DNA of 64,000 nucleotides from Lutraria lutraria (Eukaryota; Mollusca; Bivalvia; Venerida; Mactridae). A program made the translations under genes and the position numbers. This document shows, in pieces, positions 11,531 through 24,865 of this stretch. The DNA is taken from NCBI GenBank assembly GCA_964023205.1, contig OZ026837.1, positions 13,183,479 to 13,247,478 on the forward strand. The letters are read 5' to 3'. The notes beneath the pieces were generated by a model that saw only the letters and a program-made list of their open reading frames with translations, was not told the origin of the DNA and did not search any database. Every line of letters starts with the position of its first letter. The first letter of the stretch is position 1.

Positions 11531-12342
11531 AACTGCATGTATTGATGGGTATTAAGTACTTCTTGCAGCCTTTTTTCAACGGACATACACAATGAATTTT
11601 CTAACGGTCTTATTTTTTTCGATCATTATCCAGTTTCACCTTTTTTTCAATATGCAGTACAACAGCATGGTTTTATCCACTACATGATTTAACTCTAGAG
11701 CAACAACCACTCAACAACAACAAAGGTTCAAGGTTGTTGCTTTGGATATGTTGCATTGTATAAATAAACTACACGGAAAATAAAAAGTTAATATATTTCA
11801 TTTAGTGACGTATACCACAATAACCTCTAACGGACAGCTCTTGTTTAAACTTAATTAATCCATTACTAACACAAACACATGAAGAAAATTATGTCCCCAT
11901 GCTCTTTGTGAGTAATGTCCTGTTGTTTTACCCCTCAAACCCTTTAAGATCATTTTGTTCGGATTAAATAACACCTCCTTGATTGGAATGGAGTAAAAAT
12001 ATTGTTCAAATGACAAAATATTTTCAATTTTACCTAAATTTGGAAAAATAAATGAATTAATTAACAAAATCCCTCAAGAACGGAAGGCGATCCAACATGT
12101 GATTGAAGAAAAAATTCCCACCTAAGTGTAACTAGTTGGTATTTTTGTACTTGCGCAGAAGCGATGCGCACTAAATATTGTGATATACGTCTTTAATGTG
12201 CATTATTTAATATGCATGAAGCGCCGTCTGCCTCGTTTGGAATTACACACTGACGCGTACATTTAGCTAGAAGCATTGTTCATTTAATCAGCTGCGGTTC
12301 ATCTTGTTGCAAACATTTTAAACTATAGTCGTAGAAATCACT
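11531..12342. other. Intergenic stretch
   Basis: AT-rich, with no supported gene or repeat. A CAACAACAACAA tract lies near 11714. Confidence 0.4.
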
Positions 12343-12534
12343 ATGTTTATAGTTACGTACGTTGTATCTATTATGGTCCTCGGTGTGGTGAAATCTGAGG
12401 TAATTAGTACCCAGTATCGTGCGATAAGTAATGTCGAAATACCGAGTAGCAGTGAGACTACCATGTCAACGACTGCTGTCGGATGCTGTCAATTATGCTC
12501 GACCAAATCGTCATGTGCAATGATCAGATATTGA
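12343..12534 (+). CDS. Orphan first exon: signal peptide plus PAN/apple-like start
   Basis: A 63-codon ORF begins with a hydrophobic leader, MFIVTYVVSIMVLGVVKSEV, and then contains VGCCQLCSTKSSCAMIRY. The spacing C-x2-C-x5-C followed by a hydrophobic-aromatic stretch resembles the start of PAN/apple modules found in secreted molluscan proteins. The frame closes after MIRY, and no good splice donor could be placed, so this may be a first exon whose donor I cannot identify, or a relic. No downstream module was found on the same strand nearby. Confidence 0.4.
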   Translation: MFIVTYVVSIMVLGVVKSEVISTQYRAISNVEIPSSSETTMSTTAVGCCQLCSTKSSCAMIRY

Positions 12535-12852
12535 TAGTTAAAGCCGAATGTGTCATGATAGTTGGGATTTACTTATAATTTCCCCGCGGTATCTAAACTC
12601 AAACCAATGGATTTATGTTACAGGTACACGCTGTTTGTATTAATTTATGTTTTCTTTTGAACTTCCTTTCATATTTTGGCTACACTATATTGCCTTATAT
12701 TCAAGATCCCAGATTTCTTTCCGGTTGATACTTGCAACCGTTCTTTTCCTTTAATTATACAAAACAAATTTCATAATCTTCATCTTAACTCCTAAACAAG
12801 GGTGTTCAAATAGGATGTGTATAATTATGCAAAATTAAGTAGATACAGTTTG

Positions 12853-12918
12853 CATTGTAATACTTTGTGCACATTGTAATACTTTGTGCACATTGTAATA
12901 CTTTGTGCACATTGTAAT
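12853..12918 (+). repeat. 19-bp tandem repeat, about 3.5 copies
   Basis: The unit CATTGTAATACTTTGTGCA is repeated head to tail without change, indicating recent expansion. Confidence 0.95.
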
Positions 12919-15238
12919 GACAACGGTTACTATTTGACTTGCTTCTTGTGGTCTAATGTTGATTTATACGCCCGCGTGGTTAGTATGTTTTCTTCAAATA
13001 CAATCTTTGTTCTTTCACCACTAGTCTTTCTTTTATTTCGTCTTTTCTTTTTCCCATCATGTATTAGCGTCGTACGCACTTCTCTTGTACTTGTGCGGGT
13101 GTAATTTTCGTTGGATTAGTGTGTTAGAAGAATATTGTATGAAAAGTATAGAAGGAAGTCAATAAAATGTCAATGCTTTGTCTGCCCTTTACCCTGAACA
13201 TACACTTGAAATTCTAAAAGTGAACATTTCTTTTACTTTATCAGAAATGTTTTATTTGTAGGCAAGTTCTATGAGTTGGTACAAACTAAGATGTCGTGGT
13301 GGCAGGCTAAGGTACATGTAAAACTATCATTTCTAATTTTTTTCTATGACATATACATACTTGATATATACATTATATAATATAAAAAAACGTTTGCTCG
13401 TAGGGTATGTTAAAGTAATTTGTTTTTAGTGACTTGTTAATTGTTAGTCTGCAACCTGCACTTTTGACGAATTCAACTCTTATCAGCAAAATAGCCAACA
13501 ATCATCTCAACAACAGCCACCTCCCTATAACAGTCAATATGGTCATGACCGGCTGTTGACCGTTGTAAAGAGGTTCCATTGTATATGATATGAAAATAAT
13601 TATAATTTTAAGAATACTTTTAAGCTTAGGTGGACAGAGGATTTGAGAATGCAAGATATAAAAACTTGGATAAAATTGTAGAACAATTCAAGTTAATCCA
13701 TATTCAAAAAGTCTGTCTAAAGATTTATAAGAACAAAATCTTGAAAAGTTGCTTTGCAATTATCTCAGGTCTTAATGTATGTCAATTCAATGTACTTTCC
13801 AAACTAGATAAAAAAACTAACTTTTGTGACAAAGTTGTACAGCTGTACCACATAAAATTCAATGCCATACATGAACACTTTCATAATAGATCACATTTGA
13901 AACAAAATTAGTAATATTTGTAAAAATAAAAATAAAAAATCGGCATCGATCATGTGCATCACAAAGCATGTTAGATATGTGCTTTATTTCTGCTACACAT
14001 ATGGTCACATTTCTTGATTATGATCCCACGAATCAAACTTCAAACGGTTTGGATTTTTTGTTAACATATGCGTTCATTAAAACCAAAGTTTAAATAAAGA
14101 ACGAAAATATTTTTTTCTGGTCAAATCGCTATTTTCAAAAAATAGTAGGGCTGCAACGTAAACAAGAAAATCTCGTACAGATTATTTGAATATTGATGTT
14201 CCATTTGACAGAAGGAGAATTTAAATAACATACTTTTCGTTTCAAATTCGGACACCATAAGGCCGTTTAACCAATATTTTCTATATTTGTGATTTTTATG
14301 CATTTACAAAGTATCATCTTTCCTTCGACAAACTACATTTCACAATCGATTTGTTTGATATCATTAAACTTTCTCGTAGTATACTTATTTCATCCGGGTT
14401 TTTGGACCAAGATTAAGCCCCAAACCACAAGTGAAATGGATTATTAGATTTGTAATCCATGCTTAATCAGTGATAGGAAGTAAGATTTTAGGTTGAACGT
14501 GCCATAATTATTATTTTTCTTTGAATCGTTTTTTCACCTACGTTTATATTTATAGTGTACATAATGAAAACGATGTTCTTTTAACTAAGATGAATACCAG
14601 ACTGTCATATAACTACTTAATTACATTCCTACATGTGAGCCTAGCCTTTTTGTACTAAAACACTTTATCAATCGACAACATCGTTTATTGTAATTATGCT
14701 TCTTTCTATGCTGTTTTTGTTTCAGTCCGCTGTAACATAGTCGGCTTACATGAATAATTAATTATCTTAATTAGTTAAATTGGAACTCATTCAAGTACAA
14801 ATTGACATTTAAACAATCTCCATATTTGGCAGTACTTGATGAAATGATAAAAGAAATTTCTAGAACATTCTATGTTTAATGTTAAAGTATGAAATGTTAT
14901 TGGTTGATTGGAGAGTAAGTTTATAGAAATATAAACTGTACTAGATTAACCATAACGTGATATTTAAAACAAAAAACATGTCTAAATTAGTATCATGATA
15001 GACATTTGGACTAAACAACTAACATCCACGTGAAGGGGCTGGAAACTGCGACGCAGTTGGTTTTCCGTATACAATAGACATACATCCACCAGAGTAAAAA
15101 AAGGAGATTAAGATACAGAAGAGCTTTAAGTAGTTGACCAGCAATGGTCAGTGTAGACTAGTATAGGTTTTTAAACGATCACACCATTTTTGGAACTTGG
15201 GTTGATGATGTAAACACAACGTGCCGTCTTTGTTATAA
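12919..15238. other. AT-rich intergenic stretch
   Basis: A 93-codon plus-strand ORF (13630-13911) rich in Lys, Asn and Ile has no family signal and could be chance in DNA of this composition. Nothing else was supported. Confidence 0.4.
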
Positions 15239-15530
15239 CGCTCGGTTAGCTCAGTGGTTAGAGCCTTTATCTACTGATTAAGAGATTTTTAGTTCGAAAC
15301 CTGGGCGAGGCTCACACTGTTCTTAGCAAATTTGACTTACGTTATTACATGCTATGTTAAATTGTCCCACATCTCTGAATTATGTTGGGAAGCTTGTCAG
15401 TATCATGCGGTTAGAATATGGTTAGTACTGGTTAAGGCCTAAATGAAGTCCAGGGAAGCTTGTTTGGATTACCGCCCGCCACGATATAACTTAAATAATG
15501 CCGAAAATGGCATTGAATCCGATGAAATAA
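15239..15530 (+). mobile_element. tRNA-derived SINE, copy A
   Basis: The head is tRNA-like, with an A-box region TTAGCTCAGTGGTTAGAGC and a B-box-like AGTTCGAAACCTGGG. The body shares CAAATTTGACTTACG, TATGTTAAATTGTCC and GGTTAGTACTGGTT in the same order as copies at 24332-24486 and 61995-62299. The 3' end has CCGCCCGCCACGATATAAC and ATGAAATAA. It does not fold as a functional tRNA, because the acceptor stem does not pair. Confidence 0.85.
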
Positions 15531-16542
15531 TTCTATCATGATGTTTTCTCATAATAATCTCTTTATGTATAGTATGCTCTTTTCGTACATTATGCTCTTT
15601 CGTATAGTATACTCTTTTCGTAGTATAGAACCTTTTTTTGTATATTATACTATTTTTGTAGATAAGACTATTTTCGTTTTTATTATCTTTTTTAGATTAT
15701 ACATTTTCCTTACTTTTTTTTGGATATCATACTTACTTCGTATATTATAGACCCTTTCATTTAACCGATTTCAAGCGCACAAGAGTTAACTCCCTTACCG
15801 GATGTGACGTCAAACGAGGATAGAAGCTGATACAATCGATATTTTGCCGTAAAGGGCAAGTTCGGTTTGTTTCTCGGTTGTACAAGTGACAACAAAAAAC
15901 TTTGTTTTACTATATTAATAAGTTATATTGTTATCTCATTAAGAAGATGACGTACGTACGATATTTCATATTAATATCTAAATGGCATTTGTTCACGGAT
16001 ATTTTGTCCATCATTACACGTTACAGTAGAATATATCAGTAGAATGTAGATGTATGTCTCTGAATATATGTATAATCTTCCGAAAGGGTTTACAATGGCA
16101 AATATAAATATATTTCGGAAATTTTGTGGTTTGCAATAATAAATTTGGTTTGTTAAAAAGAAAAAATAATTCCATTCAGCTAGTTAACTTACATATTTTG
16201 AAAAATCCACATATTCATCTTTGTGATTTATCAGCACTTGGGTGCTTTTTTCAGAGATATTTTTGTCACTACTTTATATAATCCAAGCATTGTCTCTAGT
16301 ATCAATTTAGTTTGATATCAGTCCAATTTGCAGTGTTATATATTGCATGTCTACTTGTCAAAATAACGTAAATTGTTGACACGATCCTTACTGATTACAA
16401 TTAGATAAGCAAAACTGTAAGAGGTCGGTCGTATATATCACCCGTTGTTTACGTATGAAAATAGTTTTCACAGTCGCCTGAGGGTCAAACATGTGTTTTC
16501 AAGATCAGTGGGTGTGATAAACTAATTAAAAATCAAAGCTCT
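15531..16542. other. T-rich degenerate repeats, then AT-rich DNA
   Basis: From about 15560 to 15745 the motif TTCGTATAGTATACTCTTT recurs in decaying form with a period near 20 bp. After that no gene or repeat was recognised. Confidence 0.45.
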
Positions 16543-17340
16543 GAAGGTACTGCTGTTGTTCGGACCTACAAAGCAGTCAAAAGTTGAATTTCTTTGTAGG
16601 GTGAGTTTTTGAATCCGAACGATAGTTCGCACATGAATTTCGATGCAGACTTAAGTACTACTAACGCTTTTCTACACCCGCTATGCAGTTGTTAAAGCTG
16701 TTCCCGTTCCATGTGCTTTCAGTACTTTGATTTATGATTTCCATCTGATCACAAAAAGCAGTTAAGCAAATAGCATAATATCATATAGTCTACATTACCT
16801 GCCTCTTTGTATACTCAACTTTTGCAGAATGTAATATCTCACACATGAAGACAAACTCGAAGAAAAAAATACACGTTATAAGCATTAAATCAATCGATAA
16901 CAATTTCCCGATGAACCACTTTTTTTAAATATCTGGTTGACACACAGTTATCATCGCATCGTCCATGAATTCAATGATGACTTCAACCAGACAAATTAGC
17001 ATATAAAGCACGAGGATTATGACGTCATCCTTCCTTGAAATGTGTGTACTGATAGTAAATATTGTAGTAATCCGAGGGACAGGATTGTTTAGATTTTTTA
17101 CGACTGTCTAGTATTGCTCGTTTATGATATTGCATAGCCATCTGATTTTGACTTATATGCACGTAGTATTGGAATTTGTATTTATGCCATTGAACTGGAA
17201 AAAAAATGGACCTATGTTCGTAGGCGGAAGGTTAAATTAATGGAAGCTGTTCGGTATGCAGGTTTTCAATGAAAACTGAGCGATTTCTGAAATACGGTAA
17301 TAACTTTATTGTTCGTACCGAACAACAATAATAGGGGTCC
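16543..17340 (+). repeat. Dispersed repeat, long copy
   Basis: Three blocks match 46327-46735 in the same order: AAAGCTCTGAAGG with the following AAAGCAGTCA(A/G)AAG; CGGAAGGTTA with TTCGGTRTG; and a terminal hairpin TTATTGTTCG / CCGAACAA. The interior here is longer. No coding potential. The hairpin near one end recalls Helitron-type termini, but no CTRR end was identified. Confidence 0.55.
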
Positions 17341-18398
17341 AACAATCAATGCATTAATCAGTGACATGAAAACAATTACCGATATTATTCTCTCTTTGTT
17401 GATTAATTCGATAAAAACATATTATTGATATCTGTTGAAAAAACTTGTGCATCTATGAAATCATAATTAAGACAGAATATAAATAGGCGATAGTTTGAAG
17501 TGCTTTGTACAACAATGTATGATATTTCATTGTCTTATTCTTATATTGTTTCAGCGTATAGAAATGTCTTGAGCTAGGGTTCAAAGTTTCAAAGTTGTAG
17601 TTAAAAAGTCTGAAACATGGCCACAACTTATGTAGAAAAAAACATTGATAACGGATAATAATGCATTTTATTTTGATATACATGTTTTTATCAGGAAGTT
17701 CTGTAAACATACTTACTTCTAACGTGACATAAACTTTTCAAAATGTTGCCCAAGTGGGAGTATATAATATTTATTTTGATGTAATTCTACGTGTTGTGTC
17801 TATTTTCAAACTATGATGATTACTTATTTCATTACCTCCTTTATTATTTCATATTTCCATGAGTATTGTATTCCTTACCGAAATAAAATTGTCTCTGATT
17901 GTGTTTTGATATATTTCAAAAGTCGCAAAGGCTTTAGATAGTTTTGTAAAACTGTTCAGAATAGTTTTAACTGACGTCTACAATAAAAATAACAACACAT
18001 CCATTTAGCACGGCCATGCTTTCATAGTTTTGTCTCTTAAAATACAAGTAGAGATTAACAGACCATCTGGAAGGGTATGCAACTGAGATATGAGGGATGC
18101 AATGTTAAACGTGAAAAAACTTGGCATCATAAAACATAAACAGAAAGGAACATTCACAAATGAAATCAGCAATTTGAAGGTGTTAGTAATAATATGTCAA
18201 CAAGTTTAACCTTTGTAAGACCACATTCGTAACAGCTTATTGCAATATATATATATATATTACGGCTGTGATCATATTCGTAACAAGTGAAATGAAAATC
18301 GGCATCCATTACTTTCGTAATAAAATATGTTACTTATGTGCTTGAATTATGCCACATGTGTAGTCACAATCATACCGCCGTTTAAAAATCTATCAAAT
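17341..18398. other. AT-rich intergenic stretch
   Basis: Nothing beyond a short (TA)n run near 18248. ORFs here look like chance. Confidence 0.4.
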
Positions 18399-18776
18399 CT
18401 ATTCATCATCATCAACAACAACAACATCAGCAGCACTACAACAACAACAATAACAACAAGATCAGCAACATTATCATCATTAACAACAACAGTATGTTCA
18501 TAATCAACAAAAACAACATCATCATCAACAACAACAACAACAACAGCAACAACATCATCAGCATCAACAACAATAATAACAACAACAACATTATCATCAT
18601 CAACAACAACAATAACAACAACAGCAACAACAACAACAACATCATCAGCATCAACAACAATAATAACAACAACAACATTATCATCATCAACAACAACAAT
18701 AACAACAACAGCAACAACAAAATCATCATCATCATCAACAACAATAACATCAGCAACAACAACATCATCATCAACA

Positions 18777-18812
<36 letters not shown>

Positions 18813-18991
18813 TCATCATCATCATCATCATCAACATCAACAACAACAACATCATCATCATCATCATCAACATCAACAACAACAACATCAACATCAACAA
18901 CAACAAAAACAACAACATCATCATCATCATCAACATCAACAACAACAACATCATCATCAACAACAACAACATCATCATCAACAACAACAAA
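18399..18991 (+). repeat. CAA/CAT compound microsatellite, about 590 bp
   Basis: Runs of (CAA)n and (CAT)n alternate irregularly through the whole block. Because the period is three, ORFs stay open on both strands (poly-Asn/Ile on plus, poly-Leu/Met on minus); these are not genes. Confidence 0.97.
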
Positions 18992-19084
18992 TTATTAGTT
19001 AAAATAATTTATCTGATAAAGACATTGTAATTCAGTATTATGCTAGCCTGTAGATTAAAAACCCAAGAAGCTATTATTTCTAGA

Positions 19085-19215
19085 AGCACTTAGGAACTTG
19101 GTGCCTTCCTTGTGGAGGAGTGGAACGCCATTCCCCAAGCGGTGATAGAATACCTGATAGGGTAATGCAACAACGGTGTCAAGCTGTCATCGACAGGAAC
19201 GGTTAACATACTCGT
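19085..19215 (+). pseudogene. Tc1/mariner-like transposase relic (C-terminal end)
   Basis: In one plus frame 19099-19160 reads LGAFLVEEWNAIPQAVIEYL, and in the next frame MQQRCQAVIDRNG follows. Together these match the C-terminal Tc1 transposase pattern 'L..EEW..IPQ..I..LI.SM..RC..VI...G'. A frameshift of a few bases and stop codons separate and end the pieces, so this is a dead fragment. No inverted termini were found nearby. Confidence 0.65.
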
Positions 19216-19852
19216 TATTAAATCCAAATCAGTTCCATCGATAGTTGTTTTTTGGCAACAACTGATTTTTTTCACTATTATCAACACACCTACCCTTAAC
19301 ATAATCCCATTCAACTTCTAAATAAACACCGAAACCACATTACAATTGTTAAAACATTTGTCTATATATTATGTTTTATAAATCGATTATCAGGTGCATA
19401 AAAAGAAATATAACTAATAACAGTAAAATGGCATACGGTAACATACACATGTACAACAATATCATAAGTGCTTAGCAAACTTAAGTAGTATGTGTTTGCT
19501 GTATAAAACATGTAACTAAATATTTGCAATGATGAAATACTGCTTTATCAGCAATATTAACATGAACAAAACGTTTTAAATAACTGCATTTTTTTTGTTT
19601 CATGTTCATGTATCAGTCAGTTTTTTTCGGTCACCTATGGCCAAAGTGCTAATTGTGAACTATCGTGATTTTAATTTGTCTGTTGTTCGCTACGTACATA
19701 GAACTGATTCAATGCTGAGTGTAAATGGTCAAAGACTCGGAAATATTCGGGGAAAATCTAATCATTGAATGTTTTTGTATGTGATAACTGTCACACAAGT
19801 ATATCACTGAGAGATCTTTGCTTATAGCTTTTGTTTTTGCTATTTCACTTAG
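19216..19852. other. AT-rich stretch upstream of probable exon
   Basis: No feature was recognised apart from the transposon relic's flank. Confidence 0.4.
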
Positions 19853-20022
19853 ATTGGCGTTCAAATACTTATCAGGCATACGCGATATTGTGCCAGGGTC
19901 ACGCAATTGCTAACAAATATGCTAGAACATGCCCTATGGTTGAGATAAATATTACACATCCAGAGCTAGCTCAATGCCCACATGGGGCGGCAGTACTGAT
20001 TTTTTACCCAAGAAATTCATAG
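19853..20022 (+). CDS. Probable terminal exon of an unrecognised gene
   Basis: A good acceptor (TTTTTGCTATTTCACTTAG) is followed by an open frame to a stop at 20020-20022. The peptide includes CQGHAIANKYARTCPMVEI, then NITHPELAQCPHGAAVLIFY and PRNS. It has three cysteines and an N-glycosylation motif (NIT), suggesting a secreted or extracellular protein end. Base composition is clearly richer than the flanks. I do not recognise the family, and no upstream exons could be placed. Confidence 0.45.
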
Positions 20023-20757
20023 TTACTAAGTGATAACGTTCGGTTACGTCCATATGTAACTGAGACTGTTGAAAAAAAGACGAATATATAAATTGTTACA
20101 CACTGTTGTGATCACAAAGTCACACTTGAAATTTACTATTAATGTAAACAGCGACAACATGTATAAATATATCAAGACTCTGAAATCTTTAAGTATTGCT
20201 GTTTAAGCAATATATTATAGCTCGTTATTGTTTTCGCTGCGGTTCAGAGCGTAAAAGTATATATTTCCTGTCCCAGCATTCAAAGCGCGATGTTACACAG
20301 GTTGATGTGGGTATCACGTGACCGATGTGAACACATTGATCTATATATAATATGAAGCTGAACAGCATTTAAACTATATGATTAATACATGATACCATAT
20401 TAAATTTGTCGAAAAATACATTTGTTCATTCTTGTTACTTAATTCTTCAGAACATGGGGGAGCGACTGCCTTTGTTTTATCAACTGATATGAAAAAGACA
20501 GATACTTACATTTGAGCCTTTAATATGGTAATTGGATGCCATAACTGCACAATAATGACAACGCGGTAAACAAGAATTAAATTGTTTTACGATGCTGTAT
20601 TAATAATAATCAAACTGGAAATAAACATTATTTTTATATATATAACAACACAACAATGAACTGAAAGTTCACGCATTAAATAAATATAAATCAGGTTACA
20701 AAGCACATTAAGATAACTGTTGATGATATACATTAATCTAAATTTACTACATAACGC
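20023..20757. other. AT-rich intergenic stretch
   Basis: No gene or repeat was supported. Confidence 0.4.
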
Positions 20758-21096
20758 TTAAAGCCCCATTAGCTTTTTAAATTTAGCAGTTCGGAACAAT
20801 TTAATGTAATGATAGTAAAATATAAGAAATATATTGTATTTGCTCTAAAACAATATCACACGATGCCTTTCTTTAGCCACATCTCGTAGAAATGTTGTCA
20901 GACGCTTTTTCTTATTTTTTTGCAATATCATTGAAAAAAATACTGTGCTATGTTTCTATATGTACTTTGTGATTAAATAAGTAAATTTCAGAATGTTTTT
21001 ATTGCAAATGAAAGTCAATTTCACTGATAAGATATCTTTCTAGGTAACATATGACCTACTTTAATTTTAACATTCAAAACGCTAATGGGGCTTTAA
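20758..21096 (-). mobile_element. MITE with TTAAAGCCCCATTAGC ends (family 1), copy 1
   Basis: The ends are TTAAAGCCCCATTAGC and GCTAATGGGGCTTTAA, perfect inverted termini of 16 bp. The interior matches 47211-47546 and 49603-50400 in reverse orientation, including TTATCAGTGAAATTGAC, CATAGCACAGTATTTTTTTC and GCGTCTGACAAC. No ORF. TTAA at both outer ends fits a TTAA-targeting transposase, by inference. Confidence 0.88.
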
Positions 21097-22822
21097 ACGT
21101 TACGAAAATAATTGTTAGATCCGCATTCCGTTATATTTCATAATCCTCACATAAAAAGCAATTCACATCATTATATTTGATCACTTAATTGCAAATTACT
21201 GACATTATCAAAGTCTATGAAGCCGTTCTATGCGTATTTTATTGAAGATATAGAAACTATCTCGTGACGTTTCTACTTGTATGTCTTTATAAAAGAGCAA
21301 TACTGATAGACGTAAATTTTTATCTTTAATTTATAAAGTTATATTAATGTTATCGTAAACCTACCATAATGACATACTAGGAAAGCTAATCCAAACAAAT
21401 TACATCCTTATGACCTTATATAAGAAGGGGATCTCTTAAAAGAAAACTTAAATAATCTCATCTTATTCAATGTACTACGTGTCAGAAAACCCACCAACCA
21501 AGATACACCAAACGCATTGAAATGTACATGAAATGGGAACAAACCATAATCTCTACGCGAAGCACCGCCTTGGAAAATCCGCAGCAACAATCGCCAAATA
21601 CCATTGGCTGTAGGTGCGACGTTGAATCCCTGAGAGAATTAAACAGTACATATTATAATTACCCCTTTAAGGTTGTCAGAAGTGGTAAAGAGCTATCGAA
21701 GGCTGTTCTAAGATGCCTCTGTTTACAATGGCCTGGTCAATGATTCTTTGTTATGTATCTCGTCATAGGGGTAAACTTTTTTCTTGTTTAGTCAAAGAAC
21801 TAGAAAATGTACACCACTTTCGAACAATTTACCCCCCTCTCTCTCTTTGTACCGTTATATATGTAAATTTTCTATAATATTGTTGCTCAACGGCCTAAAA
21901 TGATCTGTTGTTGATATGGACCAGTTGCCTTCTATTACGTCTATAATATGTTGTATATATGTTCACATAGGCCTCCGGCCTCAGAATTTGAAATTAGTTA
22001 TCCGTTCATCCGTCAGTCCATCCGTCTGTCTGTATTAACTACTTAAAAAACGCCATAAATCTGCCAACACCTGATTATGTCCAGGTTTTGAATTCCTTGA
22101 GAAACATACATAACATAACATGCATCAACATGAAATAATAACTCAAAAAAAGTATGTACATATAATCATATAAATGAAGTTATACACAGAACTGATTTAA
22201 GAATACAAAGATAGTAAATGATCAATTTAATGGAATCACCTTACCTAAATTATTTGAACATTTCATGAGCATATTACATGTATTATATTGAAATGTTTTA
22301 ATTCAAATTTAGGACGTAATAGAGATAGATCTATATCGTTTTCCGATAGGTCATTCAGAATACGATAAATCATAAGATAATGTATATCTACAAAATGTAT
22401 CATATATAAAACATGACTGTAATGAATTTAAACTTTAAGTATTTTATTTTACGTGTATATATTTTCTACTTAATACAAACCAGGACAGACACGAAAAGAT
22501 AGCAATGGAAGTCTTATTCGTAATGACATGCAATAAGAGATCGATTGACGAACACTTAATAATCTTGAAGATCTTTAAAATGTATTCAACACATTCAATA
22601 AGAAAGACTTTTTTAACGAAAATGTTATAGCATGAATTACGTATGTTTTTTTAAATAGTGAATTTAGAACTCATATGCACTGCAACAATAGAAAGCGTTT
22701 TATTTCCTTTACCACTCGCATTAATTTACCAATGTTTTGCCGTATATTGTATTGCATTTGTATTTTAAAAGTTTCGATAAATTATGATTATTGCTTATAT
22801 TGAATATCTGAATCCATTTACA
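21097..22822. other. AT-rich intergenic stretch
   Basis: A fragment with CCTCCGGCCTCAGAATTTGA and repeated 'tccgtc' at 21970-22030 looks like the start of a dispersed molluscan repeat. No gene was supported. Confidence 0.4.
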
Positions 22823-22917
22823 ATGAATGGTATTTTAGTTTTGTGTTCCTTTGCATTTTTCATCTACCAAAGCAATGCAAAATGTAGGTTTGAAGCAGGA
22901 CAGAACTATTATTTTAG
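22823..22917 (+). CDS. Candidate signal-peptide first exon
   Basis: From the ATG at 22823 the peptide is MNGILVLCSFAFFIYQSNA followed by KCRFEAGQNYYF, then TTTAG|GTATTATG, a plausible splice donor at 22917/22918. The hydrophobic core and small residues before the predicted cleavage point fit a secretory leader. Downstream exons were not identified, so the gene is unnamed. Confidence 0.35.
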
Positions 22918-23429
22918 GTATTATGCTGTTTTATATAAAATAATTTGTTGTAACCTATACTTTTGTCCTCTACTTTTTTGATGGGCTAATGTATTGAGTT
23001 GGTTTTAGGCTGTATTTTTGGAAAGATGGATTTTTTAGGAATCATTTTTTATCTGCACGAGAATATTTGTGTATTACATCTTTGTTCTTTTGTTGTGAAG
23101 CACTTTTATGCACCCGTCATTCTAAATGGCGGTAGAGCATAATGTGTTAACCCTGTCCGTCCGTTCATTTTTGTTTTCCTAGTCTAAAAACCGACTCAAA
23201 AGGTTCGGATTGAACTTAAGGTTTAGGAATTTCTCCTGTTGTTTGCCAATTGCATTCACTCTATAGTTGACTTTTGTCAAATTCTAATGTCAACATTCTG
23301 TATTATATTATCTTTTTTTTAAAAAACTTCTCGTGATAATTCGGGCGCTCGTGATATCGATGATACCGATAACGAAGTTTTGCTGTACATGTATATCGGA
23401 TATTACTGTATGGATTTCTACAAAGTCTT
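22918..23429. other. Intergenic stretch
   Basis: At 23100-23175, TTTTATGCACCCGTCATTC with tandem 'ccgtccgt' resembles a dispersed molluscan repeat start. No gene was seen. Confidence 0.35.
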
Positions 23430-24331
23430 GCAAGTCTTTTTTAATGTCATCTTTTATCTATGTTATGCTATTATCGTATAATTTTTCGGTCTCGTTTATC
23501 CCGATTAAGTTGCCTTCGTAAAACATGACACCTGTTAAGTATAAATATTATATCCCATGGTTCTTCTATTCAAAGTAATCGATTATTTAAATATATTTTA
23601 TATAACTTCCTGAACGAATTTGAGTTGGTGAAGTACTGAATTAATAAAATATTGAACATTCGATTAATCAATTAATCGCTACGTTTTATCCTGACGCACT
23701 GAAGTGATTTTAGGTTGTATCTATTATTATAATGGCATAAGGATCTTATTACATGCTTAATCATGGTTTCAAATCAGAATAAAAACTTATAGGGAATTAA
23801 ACTTGGAAGTTTTGCAACGGAAAGAATTAAGTTAAAATATAATTTTAATGGCGATCTCTTTTTTAATTTTTTAATATTAACATGTTAGGTCTCTTCAAAT
23901 AGAAAACGTTTATTATGAATAAAGCCGTTGATCAGTCAAAAATATTTGTGAATAAAATAAGAAATATTCTTATCATTATTGGTACATATATGTGTACCTG
24001 AGTAAATAACTAAGAATATATCTCTAAATCATATGAAGGTATGGTCATTTTTTCTGACTTATAGTATACAAAATAAAGTCCATTTACAAGTGAATATAGC
24101 TGAGTCAGAGTGTTAGGTTCTGATCTTTTGACCCTTTTTGTATTGCCGTGATGATACAGGATACCATGAATATATTATCATTTGAGAATGTGTATCCTGT
24201 CAATGAATATAGAAAGGGCCCACTCGAGGATGGATAAATCACTTTCCTTTTTTTGCCCTCGAGCCTTCGCTTTATCTCGTGAACGTTTAGCTGGACTTAT
24301 ATTTAACTGATATTCCCACTCTGACTTAAGA

Positions 24332-24486
24332 GCCCACCCGGTTATCTCAGTGGTTAGAGAGGTTGTGAGATCAAATCCCGGACAAGGCAAATTTGACTTA
24401 AGATACTACATCCTATGTTAATTTGTCCTCCACCTCTGAATTATGTGGGGTAATTTGGCAGTAGCTTGTGGTCAGAATGTGGTTCG
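24332..24486 (+). mobile_element. tRNA-derived SINE, copy B (truncated)
   Basis: It starts GCCCACCCGGTTATCTCAGT and runs straight from the A box into a B-box-like GAGATCAAATCCCGG, lacking the middle of the tRNA head. The body matches copies A and C until AGAATGTGGTT, where it stops, so the 3' end is missing. Confidence 0.8.
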
Positions 24487-24865
24487 TTTTGCTTAGATTG
24501 ACACCTATATTTTAGCATCTTTTTACCATAAGTTTTCATTGAATAGTAACTTCTTTCTTCTATGATGTTTTTTCTATTCTCACGGCTAATCATTTCCTAT
24601 CATAGAAACCTATAAGAAGTATAAACGTTCCAAAAATCTTCCCGCTCCATTTTTAGATAACACGTAATTTTGAACATAAGGGTATAGAAACACACACAAA
24701 TTAAAAAAATGAGTTCAAAACACATACACGTAATAGATAAAATCACTATTATATTGTACAGCTTATAGCAACTGTCCTGGAATATCGATCTGAAATCAAA
24801 AGCCTATTGTGATGAGATTATTACATACATTATAAATGTAACATTGAAGTTTTCTTAATCGATTA

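Noticed and set aside
13630..13911. 93-codon ORF as a gene
   Set aside because: Composition matches AT-rich background; no motif, leader, splice sites or paralog.
15240..15315. tRNA gene
   Set aside because: A and B boxes are present, but the acceptor stem does not pair, and the segment continues into a body shared with two other SINE copies.
18436..19030. Long ORFs on both strands (poly-Leu/Met and poly-Asn/Ile)
   Set aside because: They are translations of a CAA/CAT microsatellite whose three-base period keeps all frames open.
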